NCBI RefSeq assembly: GCF_019175385.1
Contig: NC_083346.1
Span: 90,712,333-90,776,332, forward strand
Direction: 5' to 3'
DNA: 64,000 nt
DNA from: Lycium barbarum
Taxonomy: Eukaryota; Streptophyta; Magnoliopsida; Solanales; Solanaceae
In this document: in pieces, positions 32,814-43,384 of the stretch
Layout of the letters: the number at the start of each line of letters is the position of its first letter
Numbering within the stretch: the first letter of the stretch is position 1
Program-made: the position numbers and the translations under genes
Notes under the pieces: model-generated
What the model was told of the DNA's origin: nothing
The model's input: only the letters and a program-made list of their open reading frames with translations
Databases searched by the model: none

Positions 32814-33749
32814 CAGTGTTTTAAAAGGCGGGGGCGTAAGGCGGGGCGTTTTACATACGCCTCGACGAGGCGTAAGCCCCATGGGTATTTAATTTTTAGT
32901 ATTTCTTAAAATAATATAATTACAATAAATATTTTTAAATAAGTAAAATTACATAAAAATAAATAAAAGAAAACTGTAAATAAATGATATATATATATAT
33001 ATATGTATGTATGTATATGTGTGTGTGTGTGTGAGCGCGCGCGCGCGCTTGATCCTCACAAAAAAATGATCAAAGCAATCCATTATACACCGCTTATAAC
33101 TTGTAATTATATATAACATAATTTTACAAGTATAAACAATACAATGAAATAAAAGCTATTATGAAATGCAAAACAATTCTAACATTTTAACTTTCAAACA
33201 CGGAAAAAAACACAGTTTCTTAAAACACTATTACTATCATACTATTCATTTTATCTCCCTATAAGCAAATAATCAATAAAATTTATCAATATTACAATTA
33301 AAACATAACTTCTTCATGAACAAAAAATAAAATTATATGATAATTCTGATACATAAGACTTATGATCAATGACAAGTGAAAATGTACAATTCCGCTATGT
33401 GTTTTTTTAAAAAAAAATTAAGTGATATTCACCCTCACGACGTTCTCAAATAGTAAATATCCAATACTACAACTTGTTATATGAGTTATACCCAATCTTC
33501 TATTTCTATAGATGAAAAACTATTAAGTAGCATTATTTGTTAAACAATTATGAGGGTGAATGATTTTAATTAAGGAATTTAAAATATAATTTATGTAAGA
33601 ACTATTAGGCGAGCCCTGGGCGTTAGGCGTGTTTAGGGCGTAAGCCTTATAGGAACTAAGCCCCGCATGTTAGCCCCAAGGCGTTTTGTCACTGCCGTGC
33701 CCCGAGGCGAGCCTCGGGGCGAGTCCTGACACTGCCTTTTAAAACAATG
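32814..33749. mobile_element. Non-autonomous hAT element, 936 bp
   Basis: The left end CAGTGTTTTAAAAGGC pairs with the right end GCCTTTTAAAACAATG. The flanks GTTGTAAA (32806-32813) and GTAGTAAA (33750-33757) are an 8-bp duplication with one difference, the length expected for hAT. Both ends carry GC-rich, internally repetitive segments (GGCGGGGCG and GAGGCGAGCC types), while the interior is very AT-rich. It has no transposase. A compound (TA)n-(TG)n-(GC)n microsatellite lies at about 32987-33048. Confidence 0.8.
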
Positions 33750-33757
33750 GTAGTAAA

Positions 33758-34332
33758 CGCATAAATATCGACAACAAATTGTGGTCAATATTTAGTCGGT
33801 CTACCATTTGTAGGTTCAATTAATCTACGCAAAATTGTGAATCATTTTCCTTGACGTCAATGCCCAATATAGAAGTTTATCACCCACTGATCTTCTTTGG
33901 TTCCACTAAAAAATCATTATCAATTTTAAAGATATTTACATGCGAGTCTTAGTGCTTTTACTTTTGATTTACCAAATCAACCTCTTATATTAGTAATAAT
34001 TTTGAATAAATATACCTCTTAGTATATTTTAAGGTTCTTAAAGTTATTCAAATGAATCTGAACTCTGTTTTAAATAATTGTATTGAGTTCACATTTGCTA
34101 TTGAATTATTGAATGAACAAGCAATAATTTAGTTTAAATTAGGGGATAATATATTCTTAAATTTATTTAGTTTTAATATGCTTTTAAATAAGTTTTCTAA
34201 AAATGAGAAACTACAAATTGCACTTCTGTTAATTTATTTATGCAATGTCAAAAAGTATATTACGTCTTTCTTATGATTTACTTTATTTAGATTTCATAGA
34301 TGCTTGGAATGATCTAAAAAGGGATTATTGTA
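33758..34332. other. AT-rich spacer
   Basis: No gene or element could be assigned here. Confidence 0.4.
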
Positions 34333-34456
34333 TTTCCTCCGTCTCAAATTATTTGTCGTGGTTATTAAAAATAGTTGTTTCAAATTATTTATCGTTTTAG
34401 AAGTTCAAGGCATAATTAATTATTTTTTCTTAATTTTATCCTTAGTAGAATTTTGT

Positions 34457-34523
34457 CATAATAGAGATGACACATCCCTAAACCCTAAATCCTAAACCCT
34501 AAACCATAATAGAGATGACACAT
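34457..34523. repeat. Interstitial telomere-type repeat flanked by a 19-bp duplication
   Basis: CATAATAGAGATGACACAT occurs identically at 34457-34475 and 34505-34523. Between them 29 bases (34476-34504) consist of four CCCTAAA-type units, one with a T change. This is the form expected when telomeric repeats are added during repair of a staggered break. Confidence 0.85.
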
Positions 34524-34603
34524 AAATAAATATTTAATGGAGAGAGATTATAACTTAGACATACATAAGGGTAAAGTAGGTAAAATACCCTCCTAAAATA
34601 ATA

Positions 34604-34821
34604 CTCCCTCTGTTGCATTTTATATAACACTCTTTCCTTTTTAGTCGGTCTAAAAAAGAATGACACATTTCTATATTTGGAAACAATTTAACTTTATGAA
34701 ATGATTTACAGCCACATAAATATCTAAGGTGTATTTTGGACCACAAAGTTCAAAAAAATTCCTTTCTTTATTAAACCCTGTGCAAAGTCAACCACATTCA
34801 TATAAAATGGGACGGAAGGAA
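34604..34821. mobile_element. Inner Stowaway-type MITE nested in the outer one
   Basis: The left end CTCCCTCTGTTGCATTTTAT and the right end, read in reverse complement as TTCCTTCCGTCCCATTTTAT, are flanked by TA at 34602-34603 and 34822-34823. It is 218 bp with a non-coding interior. Confidence 0.8.
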
Positions 34822-35088
34822 TATTTCTTAAGGGGCGTGTAAAATAAAAAAGTGACAAATAATTTGAGTAGGAGGGAGTAAACTATACCAAATCAACTTA
34901 GATCAATTTGAAGGTTCAATTCCGTTGGAGTTCAGCTGATAACACTTTTTGGCCTAAGGATGCTGCTACATACTACAGTCGACAGAAACTACAAAAGTGA
35001 TGTATAATCAATAAAAAATGGTAGTAAAATATCAGCAATTTGCTTCTTTTATTTTTTCTATTTTGTTCCAACACTTCTTGAATTTTTG

Positions 35089-35266
35089 AAAAAAAAAAGG
35101 TAGCCCGGTGCACTAAGCTTCCGCTATGCATGGGGTCCGGGGAAGGGCTGGACCACAAAGGTCTATTGTACGCAGTCTTACCCTACATTTCTGCAAGAGG
35201 CTATTTCCATGGCTCGAACTCGTAACCTTCTGGTCACATGACAGTAACTTTACCAGTTATGCCCCC
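35089..35266 (-). mobile_element. Au-like tRNA-derived SINE
   Basis: On the minus strand the element starts with a tRNA-like part (AACTGGTAAAGTTACTG, then GAGTTCGAGCCATGG as box B). It continues GCCTCTTGCAGAAATG-like and ends GTGCACCGGGCTACC plus a T run. This order matches the Au SINE known from grasses and Solanaceae. Flanks TTGAATTTTTG (35078-35088) and TTCAATTTTTG (35267-35277) form an 11-bp duplication with one difference. Confidence 0.85.
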
Positions 35267-35386
35267 TTCAATTTTTGTCATGTCAAAATATAGTATTTTT
35301 TTAATGTTGAAACTTGAGAGTAAGCATTATCGTTTATTCTTGGTGCACTTAAGTCAAGCTCACGCTATACGTTTCTTTAGTTCTCT

Positions 35387-35395
35387 TATTTATAG
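35387..35395 (+). promoter_or_regulatory. Putative TATA box of the receptor kinase pseudogene
   Basis: TATTTATAG lies 94 bases before the first ATG of the kinase frame and about 120 bases after the SINE. It is only a sequence match. Confidence 0.35.
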
Positions 35396-35480
35396 CCAAG
35401 CCACGCAAATGAACAAAGGCACTCAGAAATCAATTTACATATTAATTGTCTAAGGTGCACAGTTTCTGCAGTCTTTTTTC

Positions 35481-37800
35481 ATGCTTTGTTTTCTCTTCAA
35501 GCTCAAGCTCTTACATGGAGCTAACACTATTATTTCTAACCAATCCCTTTCAGGAGAACAAACACTTGTCTCTCTGAATGGAATATTTGAGTTAGGCTTC
35601 TTCAAACCAGGTCAGTCCACCAAATATTACATAGGCATATGGTACAAAAAGATTAGTCCACAAACTGTTGTTTGGGTAGCAAATAGAGGAACACAAATAT
35701 CTGGTAAGAATTCTGCTGAGCTAAAGATCATAGAGGGTAAGTTGGCACTCTTCAATGGGTCAAAAACCTCGATTTGGTCCACAAATATAGCATCTAGTAC
35801 TACTTCCCAATCATCAGTGGTGGCAGTGCTTCTTGATAATGGTAATCTGATTTTATAAAGGGATGGTTCAACTATTTGGCAAAGCTTTGATCATCCCACA
35901 GATACATGGTTGCCTGGTGGGAAACTTTTGTTCGATCGTAACAAACAAAAGACGGCTCTTATATCATGGAAGAATGTGGAAGATCCTACACCTGGATTGT
36001 ATTCAGGTCAGCACACGCCAAACGGTACGCAATCCTTGTTAGTATGGAATGGAACAAAACAATATTGGGCTAGTGTATCCTGGAATTTTCCTGTTTTGGG
36101 ATTGTCACCTCAATTGCGAGCAAACTCTATTTTCAACTATACTTACATCAATAATGAGAATGAGAGCTATTTTACATATTTACCTCGTGATCCTTCAATT
36201 GTGACAAGATATTTAGTTGACGTATCTGGACAGGTTAAGTTAGTCACCTGGTCAGATGCTTCAAAAATGTGGACTCCGTTATGGACCCAACCTTTAGAGC
36301 AATGTGAGGTTTACGCTTATTGCGGGCCATTTGGCTACTCCAATCAGGATTCTCCTGGCTACTGTAATTGTGTGAGTGGGTTCGAGCCTAAATCAAGTAG
36401 CGAGTGGGATATAAAGGACTTTTCTAGTGGTTGTGTGCGAAAAGAAGATATACATGAGTGTGCTAATGTTGTTAATGATGAGAAAAAGGACAGGTTTTGG
36501 GTGTATAATAACATGAAGTTGCCTGAAGATGCTCAATCTTTTGAGTCAGCAAGTGTTTCAGATTGTGAAACCACTTGCTTGAATAATTGTTCTTGTGTTG
36601 CTTATTCGTATAGTAGCAATGAGTGCTCTATTTGGAGAAGAAAGTTGTTGGACATGCGGCAACTTTCTGGAGACGATGTTAGAGGACGGACAATCCATAT
36701 CAGGCTCGCACTTTTAGAATTTAAAACTTCCGAAAGCAAAAAGAAAATTATAATTGGTGTTACTGTTTCTATATCAGTCTTCTTAGGACCTGTCCTGATG
36801 GCTTTAATCTGGAAACAGCAAAGCAATCGTTACGGCTTTTCAAAGGTAGTGGAGGGTTCACTGGTGGCTTTTAGTTTCAAGGACTTGCAATATGCAACGA
36901 AAAATTTCTCCCAAAAATTAGGTGGAGGGGGTTTTGGTTCTGTTTACAAAGGGACATTGCCTGATTTATCGATTGTTGCAGTGAAGAAGCTTGAAGGCAT
37001 TGGTCAAGGAGAGAAGCAATTCCGGGCAGAAGTTAGCACACTTGGAACTATCCACCATGTTAATCTTGTACGTCTTGGTGGATTTTGCTCCGAAGGTAAT
37101 AAGAAATTACTGGTTTACGAGTACGTGGAAAATGGTTCTTTGGACTCTCTCCTCTTCAAAGAAAACGAGTCAAACTTGTTGGATTGGAAAACAAGATACC
37201 AAATTGCATTGGGGACAGCACGGGGATTGTCTTATCTTCATCATGAGTGCAAGGAATCAATCATACATGCTGATATTAAGCCAGAAAACATCCTTCTTGA
37301 TGCTAACTTCCAACCTAGATTGGCTGATTTTGGTTTGGCGAAACTTGTTGGGCGAAATTTTAGCAGAGTAGTTACTTCCAGTGCGAGGCACGATAGGTTA
37401 TCTTGCACCAGAATGGATATCTGGAGTAGCTATAACAACTAAAGCAGATGTTTATAGTTTTGGAATGATGCTTTTTGAACTTATATCAGGAAGGCGAAAT
37501 TGGTTGAATACTCCAGATGAAAATGTTAAGTTCTTTCCTAGTTGGGCAGCTCATTTACTAGTTTATGCAGGTGACATGCTTTGCCTGTTAGACAATAAGC
37601 TTGACAGGGCATCTGCTGATGCTGATGAGGTCTCCAAAATTTGTAAAGTTGCTTTATGGTGCATTCAAGACGACGAAAATAACAGGCCAGCAATGTCTGA
37701 AGTTGGGCAAATACTTGAAGGGGTTGTGGATGTTAACTTGCCTCCAATCCCTCATTCCTTCCAAGTTTTTGATGTAGAAGGGTCTTCATCAAATGCTTGA
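35481..37800 (+). pseudogene. G-type lectin S-receptor-like serine/threonine kinase, broken
   Basis: Membrane receptor kinases of this family perceive extracellular ligands. The domains in order are: a short, poor signal peptide (35481-35525), a B-lectin domain with FELGFFKPGQSTKYYIGIWY and VVWVANR, an S-locus/EGF-like part with WQSFDHPTDTWLPGG and CxxYAYCGPFGYS, and a PAN/apple domain (CETTCLNNCSCVAYSYSS). A membrane segment at about 36750-36815 (IIIGVTVSISVFLGPVLMAL) precedes a kinase with LGGGGFGSVYKG, AVKKLE, HADIKPENILLD and DFGLAKL. The 'HAD' loop lacks the arginine of RD kinases. It is intronless, as is common in this subfamily. Two lesions are seen: an in-frame TAA at 35856-35858 and a one-base gain near 37378 in the activation loop. 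After that gain RGTIGYLAPEW continues in another frame to a normal C-terminus at 37800. Confidence 0.9.
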
Positions 37801-38334
37801 TCAATATATTTATTGTCCTATTTTTTTTCTTTTTGCTTTTTCTATACATTTTAGTAGTTTATAAGTGAATCCAACAATAAGGCAACATCAGATATCATGT
37901 GAAGGCAGCATACATTCCTATGTGGTTGGCATGTAAAAGTAGTAACTTCAATTTTCTTTCACCTTTTTCTTTGCTATATAATATATGCTTGATTCTAAAA
38001 ACTTCTTATATAAGAGTTTCAAATTTTAATTCTTTTTAGTTACTCCTCTATCTCATTTTAAGTGGCACGTTCTTCATTTAGTATGCCTCAAAAAAGAATG
38101 AGAAATTTCTCTTCTTTTGGAGGTTCTGGCTTTATGTCCACAACCCCCCTCTCAAATGTAATTAGTTTTAATTATATACGAGGTAGGGGATAGTGTCAAA
38201 CCCCCTATCACCTCAAGTGAGCATAACCTGGATGAATGGATTAATCCCAAAAAAAAAAAAAAGCAACTTTAAGAATACACATATTTGCTTCTTAAAAGAG
38301 AAAACAAATTGGGTCGGCGGAATAGGTTAAAAGG
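37801..38334. other. Spacer between two pseudogenes
   Basis: The region holds the presumed 3' UTR of the kinase. A Stowaway-like single end (TACTCCTCTATCTCATTTTA near 38041) and a poly(A) run at about 38250-38262 are also present. No gene is seen. Confidence 0.4.
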
Positions 38335-38797
38335 CTACAGGAACGTATCCTTAGGATTTCTCGTAATGTAAACAACTCGACAGTTAGATGAATCGAGAGT
38401 TTTGCCTAGAAGCTGGTAAGGAATATGAGTCGAATAGAGCCTTCTTGAATCTAAATCGTCAGTTATAATTGGAGATGATTCAGTTCTTCCAAAGACTTGG
38501 ACCTCAAGCGTTGGAACAAGCTCATGGGGATTGTGCTTCACTAATAACTCTTTGGAAGACCGATTTATGATGGAAAAAAGGAGAGATTTAAGCCATGTTG
38601 TACCAGTTTTCGGAAAGGAGGCTAAAATTACATCATTAGGAAGTGGATTAAACTCATTAAGAACTCGAACAGTGTTTGGAACAAAATTTAGGAAGGAACC
38701 AGAAACCATTCATTTGACAGACATTGTTTTCTCCCCACCATGTTTCCTTTGGTAAGGAGAAATGTAACTCATGGACAAGTTCCAAGCTATTTACCAT
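38335..38797 (-). pseudogene. Cytosolic sulfotransferase, 5' part only, frameshifted
   Basis: These enzymes transfer sulfate from PAPS to small hydroxylated molecules. The minus-strand ATG at 38797 gives MVNSLELVHE, then LPKETWWGENNVCQMNGFWF. After a one-base shift near 38670 the frame continues with VPNTVRVLNEFNPLPNDVI. The 5'-phosphosulfate loop ASFPKTGTTWLK and the 3'-phosphate-binding segment VVYITRNPKDT are intact. A TAG stops the frame two codons after PKDTF, where relatives continue for well over 100 residues including the second PAPS-binding region and the dimer motif. Nothing downstream (left) resembles the missing half. It is a truncated pseudogene lying tail-to-tail with the kinase pseudogene. 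Confidence 0.85.
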
Positions 38798-39070
38798 GAA
38801 GTTATACACCAGGAAAAGAAGTACTAAGAGGAGTAATATATGTAATGAATTAATAAGAGAGGCTGAAAAAGATTTGCACTCACTAGTTCAAAGCTTATAT
38901 ATACATAAATAGAGGTAAAAAAGTTAAGATTGTAGCTTAAATATTTGATGTCATTCAATAGTTTGTACTAGTATAAAAGTCCGTTCTCGCTAACTTCGAA
39001 AATCTCCCACATGGGACATTGGATTTGGTCATTGCACCTTGTGGTTCCGTATTGGGTCAGCAATATATAA
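38798..39070. other. Former promoter region of the sulfotransferase pseudogene
   Basis: It is AT-rich. A TATATATAAGC-type stretch lies at about 38893-38905 on the minus strand and could be its TATA box. Nothing else is recognised. Confidence 0.3.
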
Positions 39071-39422
39071 GGGGTCGTTTGGTAGCTAGTTTGGAGGTGA
39101 ATTATGCAAATATTAAATCATGCATAAGTAATACCACGTTTGGTAGCTGGTTAGGAGATAAGTTATTCATGTATAAAATTAATACAGTGTTTGGTTTGCA
39201 ATTTAGAAACCTGCATAACTAATACATGGAGTATAAGTTATGAGAGAATCTATGTATTATTTTATGAAGGATTGAAGGTGGAATAACTTATACATGAACT
39301 AATATATGAATAACTAAACCCTGAATAACTAATATCAGCATAAAATAATATATAGATTCCCTCATAACTAATCTCTATATTACTAATATCTGCATAACTC
39401 TAACCAGCTACCAAATAACCCC
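39071..39422. mobile_element. Tourist-like MITE with TAA duplication
   Basis: The left end GGGGTCGTTTGGTAGCTAG pairs with the right end CTAACCAGCTACCAAATAAC plus CCC. TAA flanks both ends (39068-39070 and 39423-39425), typical of PIF/Harbinger. It is 352 bp with a non-coding, AT-rich interior and internal sub-repeats of the terminal motif (TTTGGTAGCTGG at 39140-39151). Confidence 0.85.
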
Positions 39423-40772
39423 TAAATGTAGTAAACACAAGAGGGGTGAATTAGGTCTCTTTTCATATTTCGTCGATTATTGAATTTAGTCGATTTAATC
39501 AACTAATTAAGTTTGCCAATATCTATGCAGAAAGTATTCATGTTTTTTTATATAAACGAGTATAGAGCACAATAATTAGTGAAGTGCAAAATATAATATG
39601 AGACACGATATTTTTATCTTGATTATATTCGACAAGCCTACATCTAGCCCCTTAACTTCCAAGGATTTGATTTGTTCACTTATTGTTTTATTTCTATCAC
39701 AAGCAACAACAAGTTTTTAGTGGTCACACCAAACTACTTACGTTTTTACAGTATGATTTTAACATGTTCACCACCAACCTATGCTTTTAAAACTCTTACC
39801 ACAAATGTTTATACAACTATTTTCATTCGCTCACCAACAACGGAAACGTTACGTACCTAACATTTCTCTCACTCGAAAGCTAGGACATTTACCCGTTATT
39901 TTGTCTGCTACAAATATACATGTATGACAAGAAATAATATAAATATGATATTTCGTGTGATGAAATTTATGATCGGTTGCTGAAGCCTGAGAGAATGCAA
40001 CTTAAAGCTAGCAAACTCCAATACTCAAAATCATCCATAGTTTAAGAAGCGAAGTTCGCTAGATCCAAGATATGAACCCATAACGAAAAGGTAAAACAAA
40101 TACTTAATATATTCGCAAAGCTCGCTTCTCGAGCTCAATTAAATTATTTGTTTTTAAGATTGGAAGTTTTGACGGTGAAAGTACCTAAATCAAGGGCTCA
40201 ATCTAAAAGAAAAGAGAACCTAGCTAAATAATCTAGTGGAGTTATAGTTTTTGTTTCGTGATCTTTTCGTAGGGATACTTGCACATATATACATTCCAAG
40301 CAAACAGTTTTCAATGTTCATAACCCAATAAAATTTAAGAAAATTATACTGTATGTTAATTGGGATAACAATACTATCAAAATTGACCCATTTTTTTAAT
40401 TCTTACAAAAAATGACCCAAATTTTTCTCTCTCTCTGCCTTCTTATATGTTTGTATATGTTGGTATAAGTGTCTGTATATGTGTGTGTATGTTTGTATAT
40501 GTCTGTATATGTTTGTATATTTTGGGCTATTTTTTTGTAATGTAAGTTTTGGACTATTTTTTTTGCAATGTAAGTGACCAAATTGTATATTTCTTAAATT
40601 TTCCCATAAAGTTTTACATCTAGAATAGCCAATATATGTTTATATTGAATTTAATGAAGCCAAATCTATTTTAATGTTAATTTTTTTAACTTCTTCCCCG
40701 AACTACCATGGAACCCTCTTCATTTTTTTTTTCATTTTTAGAATCTGTATAATATGATACATTTCTTTTTTA
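39423..40772. other. Spacer with low-complexity TGTATATG tract
   Basis: No gene is seen. At about 40445-40521 there are repeated TGTATATGT(T/C)TG units. Short frames (39672-39860 and 40396-40581) are composition artefacts. Confidence 0.5.
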
Positions 40773-41172
40773 GAGCCCGTTTGGATTAGCTGAAAAAAGT
40801 GGATTTTAAGCATAAGTGCTTAAAGTACTTTTTAAGTGTTGAAAGTTATTTTATAAATAAGCAGTTACGTGTTTGGATAAAAGTGTTGAAGCTGAAAATA
40901 AGTTGTTGATGTGTTTGGTACACAAGTGTTGTTAAACACTTTTTTTAGTAGTGAGGGTAATATTGGAATTAGAAAAAAAATATAATGTATAAAAGAGTAA
41001 AATCGTTGGTCAAATCAAAATGGTTTTTAAGCCAAAAAGAAAAAGTTGTGGTTTCCCAACTTCTTATTTTTAGCTTATTTTAAGCACTTTTCTACTTTGC
41101 CAAACACCAAAAAGAGTTAGAAATGGCTTATAAGCTGGTTTGAACAACTTATAAGCAAATCCAAATGAGCTC
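40773..41172. mobile_element. Tourist-like MITE with TTA duplication
   Basis: The left end GAGCCCGTTTGGATTAGCT and the right end, reverse-complemented as GAGCTCATTTGGATTTGCT, form the inverted repeat. TTA flanks both sides (40770-40772 and 41173-41175). It is 400 bp and non-coding. Confidence 0.85.
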
Positions 41173-41214
41173 TTAAAAATGACTTATAAGCTGGTTTGAT
41201 CATTGAGAAGTGAC

Positions 41215-41690
41215 TAAACTAGAAAGTCAGCTTCTCTACTTAACACCAAAAAATTGCAATAGATACCTAAGAAATCTATCATATGGCTATGGTGATCAGT
41301 CCATTTAAGGAGGATCATAAACCAGAAAAAAACAGGTTTGACTGATTTGATTCTAAAACTAGGCAGACTCCATTTGTCCACATTTATCAATCCTCTAGTG
41401 GATCTGGGAAGCACAGAGAAGGAGTTGAACCATTGGATTCCATTAGCACTGTAGCTGTAGAATGCTAACTTATCAGCAGGCTTGTTAGCATCTCTGATCC
41501 ATTATCTTCAACTAGTTTCTACATTTGATGAATCTCATTAGTAATCTTCCATGGTGGTTTCCAGTCTCCGTTGATGTACTTGGTCAGTAACAAAGAGTCA
41601 GTTTCCCCCATGCTAGTTTGAGGCCATTGCTAGCACACCACTTCAGACCATACAAATTAAAAAAAGTTGCTGCTTCTGCCATAATATGAT
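41215..41690 (-). pseudogene. LINE RNase H-like (RVT_3) domain fragment
   Basis: The minus strand gives AEAATFFNLYGLKWCASNGL, then after a frameshift INGDWKPPWKITNEIHQM. Further shifts lead to IRDANKPADKLA, LPRSTRGLINVDKWSLPSFR and IK. This order and the closing 'LPxxxRGLxNxDKxxxPSFR' are characteristic of the C-terminal RNase H-like domain of plant L1-type LINEs. No reverse transcriptase is visible, so it is a 3'-terminal scrap with several shifts. Confidence 0.75.
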
Positions 41691-41694
41691 GCAT

Positions 41695-41960
41695 AATAGT
41701 GTATATACACTTTTATACATTATTATACGTTTCATATACATGCTTATATATTATATATACATTGTATATGCAGTGTATGAATTATGTATATGCTTTGTAT
41801 AATCATGAATAACTATGTATAATATGATGTAAATGGTGTCTATACACTTTTATACATTATTATACATTTCATATACACCCTTATGTATATGTTTTGTAAA
41901 CTCATGAATAACAGTGTATAACTATGTATATAAAATGTATCACACTGGTATACATGAAAT
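41695..41960. repeat. Imperfect tandem duplication of TATACA-rich sequence
   Basis: A stretch containing ACTTTTATACATTATTATAC then TTTCATATACA occurs at about 41708 and again at about 41846, a period near 138 bp. Both copies are followed by ATGAATAAC...TGTATAA. Confidence 0.75.
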
Positions 41961-42599
41961 TAAAGGTGAACCAAGTGATATTCATCAATTTCTCAATTGT
42001 TTGAATCGGTTCGAACCAATTTCAATCGTCACCCATCTATTTCCTAAAATAGATTTCCAGATCTAAAATAATTGGTAAATGATCTCGTGAAATTGAAAAG
42101 GTTTTCCCGTTCTACAAAAATATTCAATTAATTGGAGTCCTTTTATAGTTATTAGCTGAAATTTAAAAGTAAAAAAGAAGAAGTTGTTAGTAACTACAAA
42201 TACAAATTAACAATCATCTGTCGAAAAGAAACAGAGATGAAGGCCCCAATATCTAAGATGTCTTTCAATATTAAAGAAAATAACTCCAATTAGATACAAG
42301 ATTTAAACGCCAGCTACTAATTCCGGCCAGTAACAGTCAAAAACTTAAGAGAGACTTGGTCTTGTGGTGAGATAGAAGAAGGAGAGATGAGAAAGAGAGA
42401 GACGAAGGAGAGAAAGTGGCTGAAGAGATATTAGGGTTGATGATATGTACGAAGTGGGCAAAACCAGGTAATGAAACAACAATTGGGCCAAAAATGGTTA
42501 ACTAGATGCCCAAACAGCATTGGGCTGTAATTGTCTCCTTTTCAGATGCAAATTAACGGGTCAAGCTGGGGAAGACTTTTCAAGGCCTCGGACTAATGA
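41961..42599. other. Spacer, no gene recognised
   Basis: It contains a purine-rich stretch (about 42365-42425, GAGA-rich) and GGGCC-containing segments reminiscent of an Ogre-type LTR, but too little to assign. Confidence 0.35.
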
Positions 42600-42616
42600 A
42601 TCGAGTCACGCCGGGT

Positions 42617-42880
42617 CACTTGCACTTTTGCCCCTATTTTTTGCTGGTCTTTAATTTTTCCCTTCAAATGGGCTGGCCTTTAATTTTTGCCCTTCAAAAT
42701 CGAACTTATGCCTAGAGGGGGCATAAGTTCTTTAAGGTCGCTGGCAACACTTGTGGATATTATGATGTTTTATGCCCCTCTAGGCATAAGTTCGATTTTG
42801 AAGGGCAAAAATTAAAGACCAGCCAATTTGAAGGGCACAAATTAAAGACCAGTCCATTTGAAGGGCAAACGTGCAATTAC
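42617..42880. mobile_element. Foldback or MITE-like element with long inverted repeats
   Basis: The left arm contains GGTCTTTAATTTTTCCCTTC, then GCCCTTCAAAATCGAACTTA and TGCCTAGAGGGG. The right arm is its near-complete complement, with only about 45 bases between arms. Arms of about 100 bp would form a strong hairpin. The ends and target duplication are not settled because of the adjoining tandem duplication. Confidence 0.6.
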
Positions 42881-43080
42881 TTCAGTGGCGCCAGACCACC
42901 TTTAAGTGGACTTGGCCTAGATCGGTCTTATCGAATTTTGTATTAACCTAGCCAATTTGAAGGGCAAAAATTAAAGACCAGTCCATTTGAAGGGCAAACG
43001 TGCAATTACTTTAGTGGCGCCAGACCACCTTTAAGTGGACTTGGCCTAGATCGGTCTTATCGAATTTTGTATTAACCTAG
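42822..43080. repeat. 129-bp tandem duplication
   Basis: A unit beginning GCCAATTTGAAGGGC and ending TTGTATTAACCTAG occurs twice in succession (42822-42950 and 42951-43080) with only a few differences. The first unit overlaps the right arm of the inverted-repeat element. Confidence 0.85.
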
Positions 43081-43384
43081 GCCCAGGCCTCCTTGTTATG
43101 TGGGCCAAGGGATCCAATTAATAGGCCCATTAATGAGCCAATCAACTTTTTTCGTAATTACTAACTTAAATAAAAAATATTTTACTAAAAAATGTTGGAA
43201 TATTGCACTTGATCTTGGAATGTGGACAAATATTTGAAAAAATCTCAAAGACAATATGACGACTCACATTTCTTAGTCATGAGGAAACTAGCCATCCCAA
43301 GTCAAGTGAAAAAAGATCGATATATATTCATCAACTCAAATTAATTAAGTCGAAGTAAATCATTTAAGTCTAACAGTCGTCAAT
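43081..43384. other. Spacer, nothing recognised
   Basis: This is AT-rich sequence between the duplication and the solo LTR. I see no gene or element. Confidence 0.4.

Larger units (their letters stand above)
34333..34878. mobile_element. Outer Stowaway-type MITE
   Basis: The left end TTTCCTCCGTCTCAAATTAT and the right end, reverse-complemented as CTCCCTCCTACTCAAATTAT, form the inverted repeat. TA dinucleotides flank both sides (34331-34332 and 34879-34880). It contains a second, complete Stowaway element and a telomere-type insertion. Confidence 0.8.

Noticed and set aside
35238..35453. A small gene between the SINE and the kinase
   Set aside because: The frame starts inside the SINE and crosses the putative kinase TATA box, with no similarity to anything known to me.
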